From Primula veris (Eukaryota > Streptophyta > Magnoliopsida > Ericales > Primulaceae), in contig OY821748.1 of assembly GCA_963682055.1 (NCBI GenBank), positions 5,738,343 to 5,802,342 of the forward strand: 64,000 bases of DNA, in the 5' to 3' direction. This document shows positions 43,691-56,380 of the stretch, one piece after another. Each line of letters begins with the position of its first letter. Position 1 is the stretch's first letter. The translations under genes and the position numbers were made by a program. Below the pieces are notes generated by a model. It made no database searches. It was not told the origin of the DNA and worked only from the letters and a program-made list of their open reading frames with translations.

Positions 43691-44232
43691 AACTTTTTTG
43701 TTACTGGTTTTAAATTTACTTTGGTGATGTATGGTAGATAGTTTCAATAATTATTCAAGTTTGTTAAAAAAAACCCGTAAATTTTGACATTTTATATTTT
43801 TTTTTGTATTTATTAATATCACTACCTTATAAATTGTCAAACAAACAATTAAACATAAAAAAAATATATAAAAGGTCAAAATTTGAATATTTTTTTGAAC
43901 AAACACTTTAGAAATAAAATAATACGTTGATTTAAAAAAAAATACGAATACATATGAAAAAATCGAAAAACTGACTATTCGAACTTAATAAAATTTGAAC
44001 CCTATGATTAGGTGTTCAAATTGGGGTGTAAGGAACAACAAAAGAAAGAAGTCATAAAGTTTGATTATTATTTTTTTGCAATTAATCAATAGTCAACAAG
44101 TAGTAAACAATCTTTATATATGTTGATCATTTAATAAAATAAAATAAAATAAAATATATTTCTTCTAATTATGATGATATAGTATGTTAATATGCTCTAA
44201 TTTGGTAAAATAATTGTAAGGGATATAGGTAA

Positions 44233-44505
44233 GGGTCCGTTTGTTAACATATATTTTAGCCAAAAATCATATTATTAGAAGTTTTTCCAGATTATTAAAA
44301 ATCAATAGGCAAGAGTCTGTTTGTTAACATATTTTTTTGGTAAAATTCACTGAAAATGTAGATTTTAAAAATATGTTTTTTTTTAGTTTTTTCAGTCTAA
44401 AAATCAGATTTTTAGAAGTTTAATAATTTGACCGTCCCAACACCCGCTAGTTTAAAAATCAAAATTCCAAAAATAAAATAATAAAATCTGTTATCAAACG
44501 GACCC
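44233..44505. mobile_element. MITE with GGGTCCGTTTG ends (chimeric unit)
   Basis: Both ends are intact here: gggtccgtttgttaac and gttatcaaacggaccc. It best defines the element that is clipped at 36223-36485. Confidence 0.7.
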
Positions 44506-45168
44506 CATAACTCCGCAATATAAATATGTAGCATCTACTTTATTTCTTTATTTTAAATTTCCTTTTCCAACTTATCGAGCATAAAGCCATAAATAATGGA
44601 TTTTTTTATACTTTTTTTTTAAATTTCAAAAAAATTACATCATTGGTGGCTTTTAATGCTTGATAAGTCGGAAGAAGGAAAATACTTTTTTAAAAAAAAT
44701 TTAAAGTCGATGCTACATATTGATATTGCGAAGTTGCATGTCCCTTACAATTATATTACCAAATTAGAAGTTCTAACAATAATTTTACTCAAAAGTAAAT
44801 CAATCATTGCCGTCTGGAGAATCCGCTGCCAAAATTTAGCTGTGTTGCTCCAACAACTTCTAATAAACTCACCGAAATTTGTACGAGCTCTATCGAATTG
44901 AAGAGAAACCCGATGATGGCACAACGAACTAAGTTAGTTTTCTCTTTCTTTCTTTTTTTTTCTTCCAATTCCTCCTAATTATATACACACAGGTATATAT
45001 ATTACACTTTGCCATTTCCATTTTGTCTTATGTCTAAACAAAACTAGTATCTCCTAAATTTATTCCTCTATTATACTTACTACATAGTAGTTTTTTGACT
45101 GAAAAAACTGATACCAAACGGACCCAATATATTATTATCTTGACCGGAAAAGAGAAAGAAATAAAAGC

Positions 45169-45539
45169 GGGGTACCTAACTCAGGGTCACCATGACTCGA
45201 ACTCTTTATATACATTATATGAAATCAAAATAATTCAATCATTCATTTAAAACTCAATTAAATAAAAACATAAAGTAGTAAAAACTATTCATGGCCATTA
45301 TACATATATATATATACATCTTTATATATATAATTTTAAAAAATAATCTTTATATACATAATTTTCAAAAAAAAACTCTATATACATCAATATCCTTCAT
45401 TTACCGCTTTGTTTGTTTATTTATTTTGAAAGTTTATATGTTTATTTTTACTAAGTTTTAAATGAACGATTGAATTATTTTGACTTTATATAATATATAT
45501 AAAGAGTTCGAGTCATGGTGACTCTGAGTTAGATACCCC
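45169..45539. mobile_element. Long-TIR MITE (chimeric unit)
   Basis: Sister of 40400-40766, with the same ggggtacctaactcag ends and more substitutions. Confidence 0.8.
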
Positions 45540-47011
45540 GTTTTCGAAAGAAATAAAAGAACCAACTCATCGCTTCACATTACCTAAATCCAACCAAGCA
45601 GTTAAGATATGAAATTTTTTTCATATCATTATAACAACTGAAATTTGTTTTGCATAAACTAAAAGAACAAAAAATATGATTCTCAGGTCTGAAACGGAAT
45701 ATAAAAAAAAAGATGTAGATAGAGGGGTGAGAGAAAGAGAGGAAAAAAAATAGTTTTATTTTTTTACTGCCGGGCTCGGGTATGCCTTATTTCAAGATTC
45801 ATCGAATAAAATTCTATTTCTATTAAACCTATTTTTTTAGATAATTTGATTCATCGAAAGACTAAAAGTATTTTAGGTCTATGTTTTTCCACGTCTTCGC
45901 TACATTGGGAGCAATACTGACATAAACTCAATATATTGAGTTTTTTTGTGCGCCACCTACTAAAAACTCGACACATATTAATGAATCAAAAAATAACTAA
46001 GCTAAAATTAATTCAATATTGAAACTAAAATATTATATTTGTTAGTACATCATTGATTATATTAAATCGGGTTCATACAAGTATTTATCATCCATTATAA
46101 CTTATCAGGGGTGGCCCAGACCCAAATACTATAAGTCTTGGGCTTGGGGCAAAAACTGGGCTGGGGTAAAAAAAAAACTTTTTTTTTTGGTAATGGGTTT
46201 TGGACAAAAAAAAAATGGATTATGATTTAGACAACCAATAGATGGACTTTCGTTTGGGGGTCTCGATCGACCAACAAACCAGCCAATTGTCTCGCCGTTT
46301 ACGCTAGAGAGAGTGATACTTATTCGCTTTTACATGTTTTGTTTGACCAGCTGTGGTTGTTTATTAACTCTGATCTGCCTTGATTTCTATTAATACTAGT
46401 AATCGTGTCACACGCGTTACGTGTGCGGCGCGTAATACAATAAAAATATAGAAAATATATATAATTATGATATAAATACGTGGATAATAAAAAAAAATAT
46501 TTTAAGATTTAAAAGAATGTTTGGTTGTTAAAGAGTAATAAATAATTTTATTAGTTTTTATTTTTTATATTTTTATGAGAGTATGTTATTATTGTAATTA
46601 ATATAAAAATATAAGAGTATTTTTTAAAAAAAATGGCTAAATTGGATTGACTTATTATAATAGAATGATATCTCTATTTAAAAAAAAAATCGAGGGTGCA
46701 TATTGATATTGCCAACTTGCCATGGTAACTAATCCATAATTCCATATTCTGGTTGATGTTTAAACAAATTCGGATAGATTAGTTACAATAGTACGAAAAT
46801 GAGCAAAGTTTGTTTGTCTCTACTAATTAAATAAAAAAAACTGATAGAACGTGCTACCAAACAACTTCCCCCAAAAGTATTAAGCTTTAACTCTTCACCT
46901 CCTCTAACATTCTTCTCTAAAATAAAATAAATTAATTCATTTTTTTAGAAAATAAAATAAACTAAGCGTTGATTAACTCCCTTCATTTTCTTCATCTATT
47001 AAGCTTCAATT

Positions 47012-48566
47012 CTCGAGTACTCATGAACCTGAAAAGGTGCTCACCTTTTACTTAACAGTGAGAAGAAACAAATGTGAAAAGTGCGAAATTCAAGTTCTGA
47101 TAAATCGATAAAGATCTATTTAGTGAAAGTAAAAAGCTAACTTGTACACACGTAAAGAGTTTAAATGTTATCCAATTTATCTCATATCTTTTAATTGTAC
47201 TAATAGTATGGAAATAATTTGATGTAACATTAACTATATTTAATCTTATAAATAACGTAGTGGATTGAATATCATCATTTCTATAATTTGCTACAATATT
47301 AGATATAGTTAATCTAAATTAATTTCATATATTTATTTTTCGATTATAAATTAAAATGTTGTGTTTACATTAATTTAATGTTTGTTATTTTATTTTGATT
47401 TCAGAGGTAAATAATTTTCAACTTCACCTCAGCGGAGTTTTTGTTTGGTTCACATAAAATATATAACTTTTTTATTATTTTTAATTAATATTTAAGTTTA
47501 ACTTAGTTTCAACTAGATTTCTATAAAGTTAGTTTTATTTTACAAAACCATAATTTATATAACAAAATCAATTATTTAACCCTCCATCTAAATTATTTCG
47601 AAATTAATTGATTTTTATTAACCAAAATCATCAATTCCAAATATTCGCACTATATACAACAATTACGGTGATAGTTATTATACATTGTTAGATTAAATTC
47701 TATTATCATGTCAATGATTATTTCCTTACTAGAACCGTTAATGAAATTCGAGAATTCTAATAAATGGACTAACACTACAAGAAAAAGCTTATTTATGAAC
47801 AATTTATTTTTTTAAAACTGTTGTTAAAGTGAGTGTCGCTAAATTTCAGCAATAGTTTAGCAACATAATTAGTTGCTAAAATTTAGCGACACTCACTTTA
47901 CCAATATTTTTCAAAAAGTAAACTGATGGTAAATGAACTTTTTGTTGCAGTGTAAATACGATCCAGTATTGATCAATTTGAATCTAAGGACGAGAACTCT
48001 TCACATGAACTAAAACCACAATAATAAACCACCCTAGATTAAACAAATTGCACTGTAAATATACCAAATTCACAGACACCACCTAAGATTAATGGCAGAG
48101 TACTTCTAAGCTATAAGAGTATTTGAAAATTGAAAGCATAAACATATAATCTTTCCAAGTAAATCACTCATTTCTTACTCGTCATGCATATGTGCATACG
48201 GGTATCGTGGGAATGTATAACGTTGGAAGGTTTCGGATGGTGTTCGATAAAATGCCTTATAGGGACGTCGTCTCGTGGATTATTATGACTGATGGGTATA
48301 TATGAATATATAATTATAACACTAATTAAGGGCATGTTTGGTTGTATAACTTATAAGCAAGGGACGGAAGGGAGACGGTGACACGATAATTTGATGTGCT
48401 AACCAAAACCCATGGGAAAAAAGTATTTTTTTATTCACTTTTCTGGACCTTGTTCCTTTATTGCTAATTATGAGTATATAATACATATATCTTTTTTTTG
48501 GTAGAGGTGGAAAAAGACTTGCCTTTCAAAATGTGGGACTTAGTGATTTTTTTAGTTTTCCAACCA
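47012..48566 (+). pseudogene. PPR relics (right block)
   Basis: 47012-47069 reads SSTHEPEKVLTFYLTVRR and 48199-48300 reads the GIVGMYN ... DVVSWIIMTDGY stretch, as in the left block. The intron relic that follows is shortened. The DNA between them holds the CACTA MITE and unrelated AT-rich sequence. No coding potential remains. Confidence 0.7.
47773..47952. mobile_element. CACTA-type MITE (right block)
   Basis: The ends CACTACAAGAAAAA and TTTTTGTTGCAGTG with TAA duplications (47770-47772 and 47953-47955). It occupies the same position as 24901-25080, so insertion preceded the duplication. Confidence 0.88.
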
Positions 48567-48763
48567 TGATTCCCTACAACTTAGTGATTTGAGAAGAGAA
48601 TGGGACTTGACGATCAAAATTGATATTTACATGAAGTATGACATAATAAATCTACAAAATTAAAAAGTAATAAACACACAGGAAATTAGAATAGTAAAAT
48701 GTATGATTTGTTACGACAAATACCAATTTAAGGATATCTATAAGCGCTGAAATTATACAAACA

Positions 48764-49174
48764 TCATTTCCAACCATACATTTTCGTAAAAACCGCATCG
48801 TTATTGCCCAAATAGAAGCCATCAGCCTCAACTTGCCAGATGCATGTGTATATTCCTCTTTGTAATCGACAATGATTATATCCGACTACATTATGATTAA
48901 GAACCACAAAAGTTGCCACATAATTATCCCACCTAAATTCACATGACATATTTAGGTTTAAAATGTCCATCGTAAATTTCCACCCGATGAATTGTCCAGT
49001 TTGCATATAATGTGTTCCAGTATCACGATCCTGATATTTACAATGAACTGCCAATGTCGTTGGATTGTTTGAAACCAGGTCTCGTATGATGACCCGATAT
49101 TCATTTGTTCCCGCATGAGGCATTGGAAAAATACATAATAGAATTAAGATAACAAAAGAGAGAAGGAAATTCAT
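48764..49174 (-). CDS. Secreted plant self-incompatibility S1-like protein (SPH4)
   Basis: A 136-residue protein with a 21-residue signal peptide, cysteines at 45, 78, 102 and 111 and an NMS sequon at 75-77. It is the block partner of SPH2 with only two residue changes (T for A at 40, V for E at 86), so the pair is either very young or under constraint. Its 3' flank keeps the uninterrupted 'ccaaccatgattccctac' site where Copia inserted on the left. The upstream spacing to the TATA-like 'tatatat' and the foldback MITE matches SPH2. Predicted extracellular; function unknown. Confidence 0.93.
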   Translation of the reverse strand: MNFLLSFVILILLCIFPMPHAGTNEYRVIIRDLVSNNPTTLAVHCKYQDRDTGTHYMQTGQFIGWKFTMDILNLNMSCEFRWDNYVATFVVLNHNVVGYNHCRLQRGIYTCIWQVEADGFYLGNNDAVFTKMYGWK

Positions 49175-49436
49175 CTTTCTATTTTATTCTTTTGATGAAA
49201 GGTATCCCAATTATATATACATGCATCTTTAGGCGTGTGATTATATAGTAGATAATTAATCTTAGTAGATTTTATATTCCAATTTTTAATATCATTGTGG
49301 TGTTCAGTTAATAAATTATTTATGACAATTAATCAATAGTGAACAAGTAAAGAATCTTTATATATCATAATCATTTAATAAAAAAACAAAAAAAAAACAA
49401 ATTAGTATCTTGTCTAATTATATATAGCTCTTCCCG

Positions 49437-49830
49437 TAGGGTCAGATTTTATCAGGTTTGAATGGTCAGGTTTTCGTCAGATTTTTGGTTTTTTTATATG
49501 TATTCGCAATTTTTTTTTGGTTTTTTTTTTTTTGTAAATTAATATAATATTTTATTTCTAAAGTGTTTGTTCAAAAAAATCTGTAAATTTTGACATTTTA
49601 TATATTTTTTTGGTATTTATTAATATAATTACCTTATAAATTGTCAAACAAACAATTAAACATAAAAAAATATATAAAATATCAAAATTTACATATTTTT
49701 TTGAATAAACACTTTATAAATAAAATAATACGTTGATTTAAAAAAAATTACGAATACATATGGAAAAACCGAAAAACTGACTATTCAAACTTGATAAAAT
49801 TTGAACCCTATCATTAGGTATTCAATTTGT
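49437..49830. mobile_element. Foldback MITE (right block)
   Basis: Sister of 35625-36010. Both arms are present, with differing T-run lengths. Confidence 0.72.
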
Positions 49831-50043
49831 GGTGTAAACAACAACAAAAGAAAGAAGTCATAATGTTTGATTATTTTTTTTGGCAACTAATCCATAGTAA
49901 ACAAGTAGTAAACAATCTTTATATACGGTGATCATTTAATCAAATAATATAAAATAAAATATATTTCTTCTAATTATGATGATATAGTATGTTAATATGC
50001 AATTATCTTCTAATTTGGTAAAATAATCGTAAGGGATAGGTAA

Positions 50044-50315
50044 GGGTCCGTTTGTTAACATATATTTTAGCCAAAAATCATATTATTAGAAGTTTTTCCA
50101 GATTATTAAAAATCAATAGGCAAGAGTCCGTTTGTTAACATATATTTTGGAAAAATTCACTGAAAATGTACATTTTAAAAATATATATTTTTTTAGTTTT
50201 TCAGTCTAATAATCAGATTATTAGAAGTTTAATAATTTGACTGTCCAAACACCCAATAGTTTAAAAATCATAATTTCAAAAATCAAATAAAAAAATCTGT
50301 TGTCAAACGGACCCC
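50044..50315. mobile_element. MITE with GGGTCCGTTTG ends (right block)
   Basis: It starts gggtccgtttgttaac and ends gttgtcaaacggacccc. Both terminal repeats are intact. Confidence 0.7.
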
Positions 50316-51065
50316 ATAACTCCGCAATATAAATATGTAGCATCAAATTTATTTTTTTATTTTAAATTTCCTTTTCCAACTTATCGAGCATAAAGCCATA
50401 ATAATGGATTTTTTTAATATTTTTTAAAAAAATTTCCAAAAAAATTACAATCATTTGTGGCTTTTAATGCTCGATAAGTCGGAAGAAGGAAAATACTTTT
50501 TAAAAAAAATTTAAAGTCGATGCTACACATTGATATTGCGAAGTTGCATGTCCCTTACGATTATATTACCAAATTAGAAGTTCTAACAATAATTTTACTC
50601 AAAAGTAAATCAATCATCGTCGTTTGGAGAATCCGCTGCCAAAATTTAGCTATGTTGCGCCAACAACTTCTAATAAACTCACCGAAATTTGTACGAGCTC
50701 TATCGAATTGAAGAGAAACCCGATGACGGCACAACGAACTAAGTTAGTTTTCTCATTTTTTTTTTGTTCCAATTCCTCAATTATATACACACAAGTATAT
50801 ATATTACACTTTGCCATTTCCATTTTGTCTTATGTCTAAACAAAACTAGTGTCTCCTAAATTTCTTCCTCTATTATACTTACTACAGAGTAAATAAACCT
50901 GTTTTTTTTTTCGGAAACTAATTAAAGTAGACAGAGTGTTTATTAAGTGCTCCCATTTTCCTTATTCGTCAAACTCCATACAATAGGATTGCCCGATATA
51001 TATTTATTAATTAAACGAATTCGGATAGATTAGTTATATCAATACCAAAATTAGCAAAGTTTAAT

Positions 51066-51420
51066 AATACCTATAACATCTATAATAGTTTTGTTAATTT
51101 TTTAATGTTAAATAGTGATACATCATCGTTTAAAAAGATGTTAAATGACATGTATGCATCTTAAATTTAATAAACACATTAGTTTCACGTTAACAATATT
51201 ATCAATTTTTAATTAACAATTTCTCTTTTATTTTATTGGTCACTATTCTTATGGAAAGAATTTATATGAGATAATAATGTTAATTGCGGGATATGTAATT
51301 TTTTTAACATCTATAAAGATAACAAATACTTTAACGCAACTAATGAAAATAAAAAAATGCATTGCTAACTAATCATTTTAGTTAAAATAGAGATAACAAT
51401 AATGTTGTATATACTCTTGG
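51066..51420. repeat. Segment of about 355 bp unique to the right block
   Basis: The left block reads directly from 'aaaattagcaaag' to 'aataaaaacgcatagaacg' (about 37236-37265). The right block has AT-rich DNA in between, with 'acatctataa' near both ends. It could be an insertion of a MITE or a deletion on the left; no clear terminal repeat was found. Confidence 0.6.
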
Positions 51421-51961
51421 ATAAAAACGTATAGAACGTGCTACCAAACAACTTCCCACAACACAAACAAAATACTCCATTTCCTTTAACATTGGTCTCT
51501 AAAATAAAATAAAAATACTTTTTCTATTTAATTTTCTGGAAACTAAAATAAAGTCGATTGACTTGTCATGCATATCTGTATCATGCAAAATATCAAAATG
51601 AGTGCAAAAGAGTTTTATGTTCGTAATTTTGGATTTTTCAAACGAGCTTGTTGGAGTTCTTCATTCGAAGAAGCAAAAATAAGGACCATTCATTCATTTT
51701 GGACTAACAATTAAGGACATGCAAAAATCCTATTCCAGAAGTTTTCTAAATATCCGTGTTACATAGCCTGCAATTGACCGATTAATTTTTGAACGGGGCT
51801 TGGAGATCAAATTTGATATTTATATGAATGACATCATAAATCTATAAAACTAAAAAGTACAGCTTAATAAACAACAGCGGAAATAAAAAAAAGTATAATG
51901 CAAGATTTGTTATTATAAAACCAGTTTAAGGGTATCTATAAGCACCAAAATTATACAAACA

Positions 51962-52375
51962 TCAATCCCAATCATACAATTTCTTAAAAAGTGAATACGG
52001 GTTTCTCAAATAGAAGCCATCAGACGCAACTTGCCATAAGCATGTGTATATTCCTTTTGGTGATCGACAATAACGATTTCCGATTGCATCAAAATTATAA
52101 ACCTCAAAACTTGCCGTATGATAACCCCAATTAAATTCACACAGATACCTAGTTAGGTTAAATTGATCCAACCTAAATTGCCACCCCATGTCCTGTCCAT
52201 TTTGCAGTATATGTGTTCCAATATCACGATTTCGCGATTTACACTTAACTGTCAACAATGTTGGAATGTCTGGAACCCTATCTCGTATGATGATCCGGTA
52301 TTCATCCCTTCCCGCATGAGGCATTGGAAACATACATAATAGAATTAAACTAACATAAGGGAGAAGAAAATTCAT
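51962..52375 (-). CDS. Secreted plant self-incompatibility S1-like protein (SPH5)
   Basis: A 137-residue partner of SPH3. The signal peptide is the same as in SPH3, followed by GRDEY instead of LNDEY, which is the SPH1 state. Cysteines are at 45, 79, 103 and 112. Differences from SPH3 cluster at residues 71-100 (QFNLTRYLC against LFDLTRYRC; GYHTASF against GNHTANF; GNRYC against GYRYC). This creates a sequon NLT at 73-75 and removes NHT at 85-87. Upstream, a 46-bp piece of the 5' leader ('gaaaattcatctttatattt') is directly duplicated at about 52363-52456, so a second ATG-containing copy of the start region lies just upstream. Predicted secreted; function unknown. Confidence 0.92.
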   Translation of the reverse strand: MNFLLPYVSLILLCMFPMPHAGRDEYRIIIRDRVPDIPTLLTVKCKSRNRDIGTHILQNGQDMGWQFRLDQFNLTRYLCEFNWGYHTASFEVYNFDAIGNRYCRSPKGIYTCLWQVASDGFYLRNPYSLFKKLYDWD

Positions 52376-52456
52376 CTTTATATTTTATATTTTGATGAAA
52401 GTTATCCCCGAAAATTCATCTTTATATTTTATATTTTGATGAAAGTTATCCCCAAT
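52363..52456. repeat. Tandem duplication around the SPH5 start
   Basis: 'gaaaattcatctttatattttatattttgatgaaagttatcccc' appears twice in a row, from about 52366 and about 52410. The second copy contains another CAT (an ATG on the minus strand) with the first codons of SPH5 but no continuation, so it forms a short upstream start. Confidence 0.8.
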
Positions 52457-52893
52457 ATATATAGGCATCTTCAGGTGTGTGATTAATCATGGTTAATACA
52501 TCACTTATGGCTTTTAATGATGGATTAGTTGGAAAAAGAAAGAAAAACACTTTTTTATACGGTTCAGTTATCTGAACTTATTTTTTTATTTTTTATTTTT
52601 TTATTTTTGTAATCAGTTATCTGAACTTATTAGTTGTATTCAATCACTATAATCAACACTAATAATTAAATATTGGTCAACTGAATTTATTGACCATTAT
52701 GCATATAACTTAATGACCGATATATTTCCCCTTGTCCTTGATCAATGGAGTATTAGGAACAAATTATAAACAACATAAGGATACTCGTACATTGTGACGT
52801 AATAAACCATTCATGCCTTGGATTGAAAATGGTCATAATTACAACATAATGATGTGGAAATTTTAATTTTTGACAAGTTTTAAACGTGAGCTA

Positions 52894-52897
<4 letters not shown>

Positions 52898-52953
<56 letters not shown>
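52898..52953. repeat. (TA)n microsatellite, expanded (right block)
   Basis: About 27 uninterrupted units, against about 13 at the left counterpart. Confidence 0.95.
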
Positions 52954-52954
<1 letters not shown>

Positions 52955-53164
52955 CCCAAACGAACTTATATATTCACATTTGTAGCTACAAATTTTTTTT
53001 AATCACGAACACATGCTCATTATTATTGATTACAATAATGTGCGCTAGTACAAACTACATAATCGAAAATATATAGCCACAATTACGCACAACTCTAGAA
53101 AAAGACCACCTAAATCCCACCAAATAGATAAGCCAAATAGATAAGTAAAATAAAACATATTTCA

Positions 53165-53735
53165 ACAATCTCTCATTTTTCCTATCTCTTTTCGATTTAT
53201 TTTTCTTCCTCCATCTATTTTTCCTCTGTCTTCTTACTCTCTCCAATCTTTTTCTCATCTTACTTCTTGCTATCTCCGATCTCTTCTCTTTCCTCTCTCT
53301 CTCCTCATCCCCTTCTTTCCTATCTCTCTCTCTCTCATTTCTTCTCTATTTCCGATCTTTTTCTCATACTCTCTCTCTATTCGATCTTTCTATTCGGTAA
53401 AAATTGAAACGGAGACATTTGTCAGAGTGGACAGCGAGTGTGTAAAACGAGATCGAAATTATGGATATGAATTCTGTAAATTGGGGTATGAGCTATGAAA
53501 ATAAGGGTGAATTTTACGAATTAGGGTATGAACTTTTGAAATTAGGGTATAAACGTTTGAAATAATGGTATGAAAATATACAAATTAGGTTATAAACTTT
53601 TGAAATAAGTGTATGAACTTTTAAAATAAGGGTATGGACTTTTAGAATAAGGATATAAAAAAATACAAATTATGGTATAAACTTTTTAAATAAGGGTATG
53701 AAGTATACAAATTAGGGTATAAACTTTTGGTTATG
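53165..53735. repeat. CT-rich tract followed by degenerate minisatellite (right block)
   Basis: Counterpart of 38930-39480. The pyrimidine tract runs to about 53395 and the 'gggtatgaacttttgaaataa' array from about 53470, with a different unit count. Confidence 0.75.
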
Positions 53736-54629
53736 TATTTTTTAATTTAGTTTGATAAGTAGTATGTTTTGTTAATTTATCCATAAATGAAATATTGCTG
53801 AATTTATTGACCAATAAGCATAACTTAATTAATGAGCGTCATATTTTCCCTTTATTTATGGAGTATAAACAAGATAAGAATACTCGTACATTGTGACGTA
53901 ATAAAATTATAAACCATTCATGCATTGGATTGAAAATGGTCATAATTACAACATAATGATGTGTGAAAATTTTAATTTTTTACAAGTTTTAAACGTGAGC
54001 TGACTTTATTTATATGTATATATAAAAATAAAAAAAACGAACTTAAATATAATTCACATTTGTAGCTACAATTTGTTAAAAGATTAAGGACAACTTTTTA
54101 TGTTCAATTATTGAGATTTGTGCAGGTCTCGGATCAACTTTTTTGTTACTTTTTTTAGTTTTTTGATTTAAAAAAAAAATTACATACGTTTGGTATAACT
54201 GTTTTTTTAACCTTTTGAAAATTTAGATTTTGGAGCAATATAAGTAGAAAAACTAAAATAAAAAAAGTTACACATTTTGAAAATTTTGTTAGTTTTATCG
54301 CCACCATTTTAAGTATTTAAATGAATATTGATATTATTTCAACTAAAATTTTATTTGTATGTTTGACGTGTTACTTGCTCGTTTTAATATGACAACAAAA
54401 ATGTTTTATAAGTTATTTTGATTGAAAAAGTAAAATGTTACTATCTAATAGCAAAAATTAATATGTTGAAAGTTACTTTTTTTAACTTTTTACCAAACAG
54501 TCATGTATATTTTGGAAATTGACATTTTTTCCTACTGTTTTCTGAAAGTAGTTTTTTGACTGAAAAAACTGATACCAAACGGACCAAATATATTATTATC
54601 TTGACCGGAAAAGAGAAAGAAATAGAAGC

Positions 54630-54996
54630 GGGGTACCTAACTCAGAGTCACCATAACTCGAACTTTTTATATACATTATATTAAATCAAAATAATTCAAT
54701 CATTCATTTAAAACTCAATTAAATAAAAACATAAAGTAGTAAAAACTATCCATGGTTATATACATATACATACATCTTTATATATATAATTTTCAAAAAT
54801 AATCTTTATATACATAATTTTTTTTTAAAAACTCAATATACATCAATATCTTTCGTCTATCGCTTTGTTTGTTTATTTATTTTGAAAGTTTATATGTTTA
54901 TTTTTTATTAAGTTTTAAATGAACGATTGAATTATTTTGACTTTATATAATGTATATAAAGAGTTCGAGTCACGGTGACTCTGAGTTAGATACCCC
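54630..54996. mobile_element. Long-TIR MITE (right block)
   Basis: Practically identical to 40400-40766. Confidence 0.8.
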
Positions 54997-55975
54997 ATTT
55001 CCGAAAAAAAATAAAAGAACCAACTCATCGCTTCGCACTACCTAGATCCAACCAAGCAGTTGAGATATGAATTTTTTTTTCATATCATTATAGCAACTGA
55101 AATTTGTTTTGCATAAACTAAAAGAACAAAAAATATGATTCTCAAGTGTGAAAAGAATAAAAAAAAAAAAAGATGTAGATAGAGGGGTGAGAGAAAGAGA
55201 GGAAAAAATAGTTTTTTTTTTTTTACTGCCGGGCTCGGTATGCCTTACTTCAAGATTCATGGAATAAAATACTATTTCTATTAAACCTATTTTTTTTAGA
55301 TAATTTGATTCGTCGAAAAACTAAAAGTATTTTAGGTCTATGTTTTTCCACCTCTTCGCTACATTGGGAGCAATACGGACATAAACTTGATATACTAAGT
55401 TTTTTTTTGCGTCACCTACTAAAAACTCAACACATATTAATGAATCAAAAAATAACTAAGCTAAAATTAATTCAATATTGAAACTAAAATATTATATTTG
55501 TTAGTACATCATTGATTATATTAAATCGAGTTCATACAAATATTTATCATGCATTATAACTTATCAGGGACGGTCCAGGCCCATGTCCAGTAAGGCTTGG
55601 GTTTGGGGGTAAAAACTGGGTTAGGGTAAAAAAAATAAAAAAAATTTGGTAATGGGTCTTGTAAAAAAAAAAAAAAACTGAACTGTGACTTAAACAAACA
55701 ACAATTCTGGACAGCCCCCGCAACTTATATATATATATATATATATATATGGTCAGAGTATATACCATAATATAGTATTTCACTTCCTCTGAACTCTAAC
55801 ACTCTCCTCTGAAACAAAATTAAAAATCACTTCATTTGTTCCTTTTTTCATAAAACTAAAAAAATACAGTTATTACCTGATAGAGGCTGGATTTTTCCAC
55901 CGCAATTTATCTGTTTCGACGTTCAAATCGTAATTTTTTTTTACGAACCGTAAGTCAAATTTACGGTTTGCTTAC

Positions 55976-56327
55976 GAACACAATACAAGGGTTTCGCGGC
56001 ATCTCGTAGAAAAAGAAAGAATAAAAGAATTCCGAATTACATTTTTTTTATTATACATAATCCCTAATAAATTTATAGGTTCTTTTTATAATTAGAAACT
56101 TAATGTTGAGAAATCCGCAAAATCTAGAAATTCATTTCGGACAATTGAACCTTTTCGAACTGTTTCTTTTTCAGATCCAAAAAAATTTGTGTCAAAATAA
56201 CAGATGCTAAAAAAACCAAAAGGCCTTGAATGCGTAATGGATCTTGAAGTAATATTTCTGTCTCCTTGACCAAATCCGCCTACATTAGGATTATTCGTTA
56301 ATGGTTGATCAAATCTGATAGATTCAC
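55976..56327 (-). pseudogene. petA: Nuclear plastid DNA: petA 3' end (right block)
   Basis: Same fragment as 41745-42099. A two-base deletion ('ctgtctcc' here, 'ctgtgtctcc' on the left) shifts the reading frame inside the GQGDTE segment. It therefore arose after, or was not homogenised with, the left copy. Confidence 0.88.
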
Positions 56328-56380
56328 TATTCGTAAGTTAGATTTACGGGTTTGACTGAAAAATTACCAAATTGCCCCTG

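Larger units (their letters stand above)
43683..46235. repeat. Chimeric remnant of a third unit
   Basis: 43740-45083 aligns with 35740-37066 and 49570-50880 (SPH spacer). At 'acttactacatag' it jumps to sequence aligning with 40317-41430 and 54548-55650 (PPR upstream region), which runs to about 46220. The SPH3-like gene expected between the two is missing. It contains copies of the foldback MITE, the GGGTCCGTTTG MITE (44233-44505) and the long-TIR MITE (45169-45539). There is no intact gene. Confidence 0.8.
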
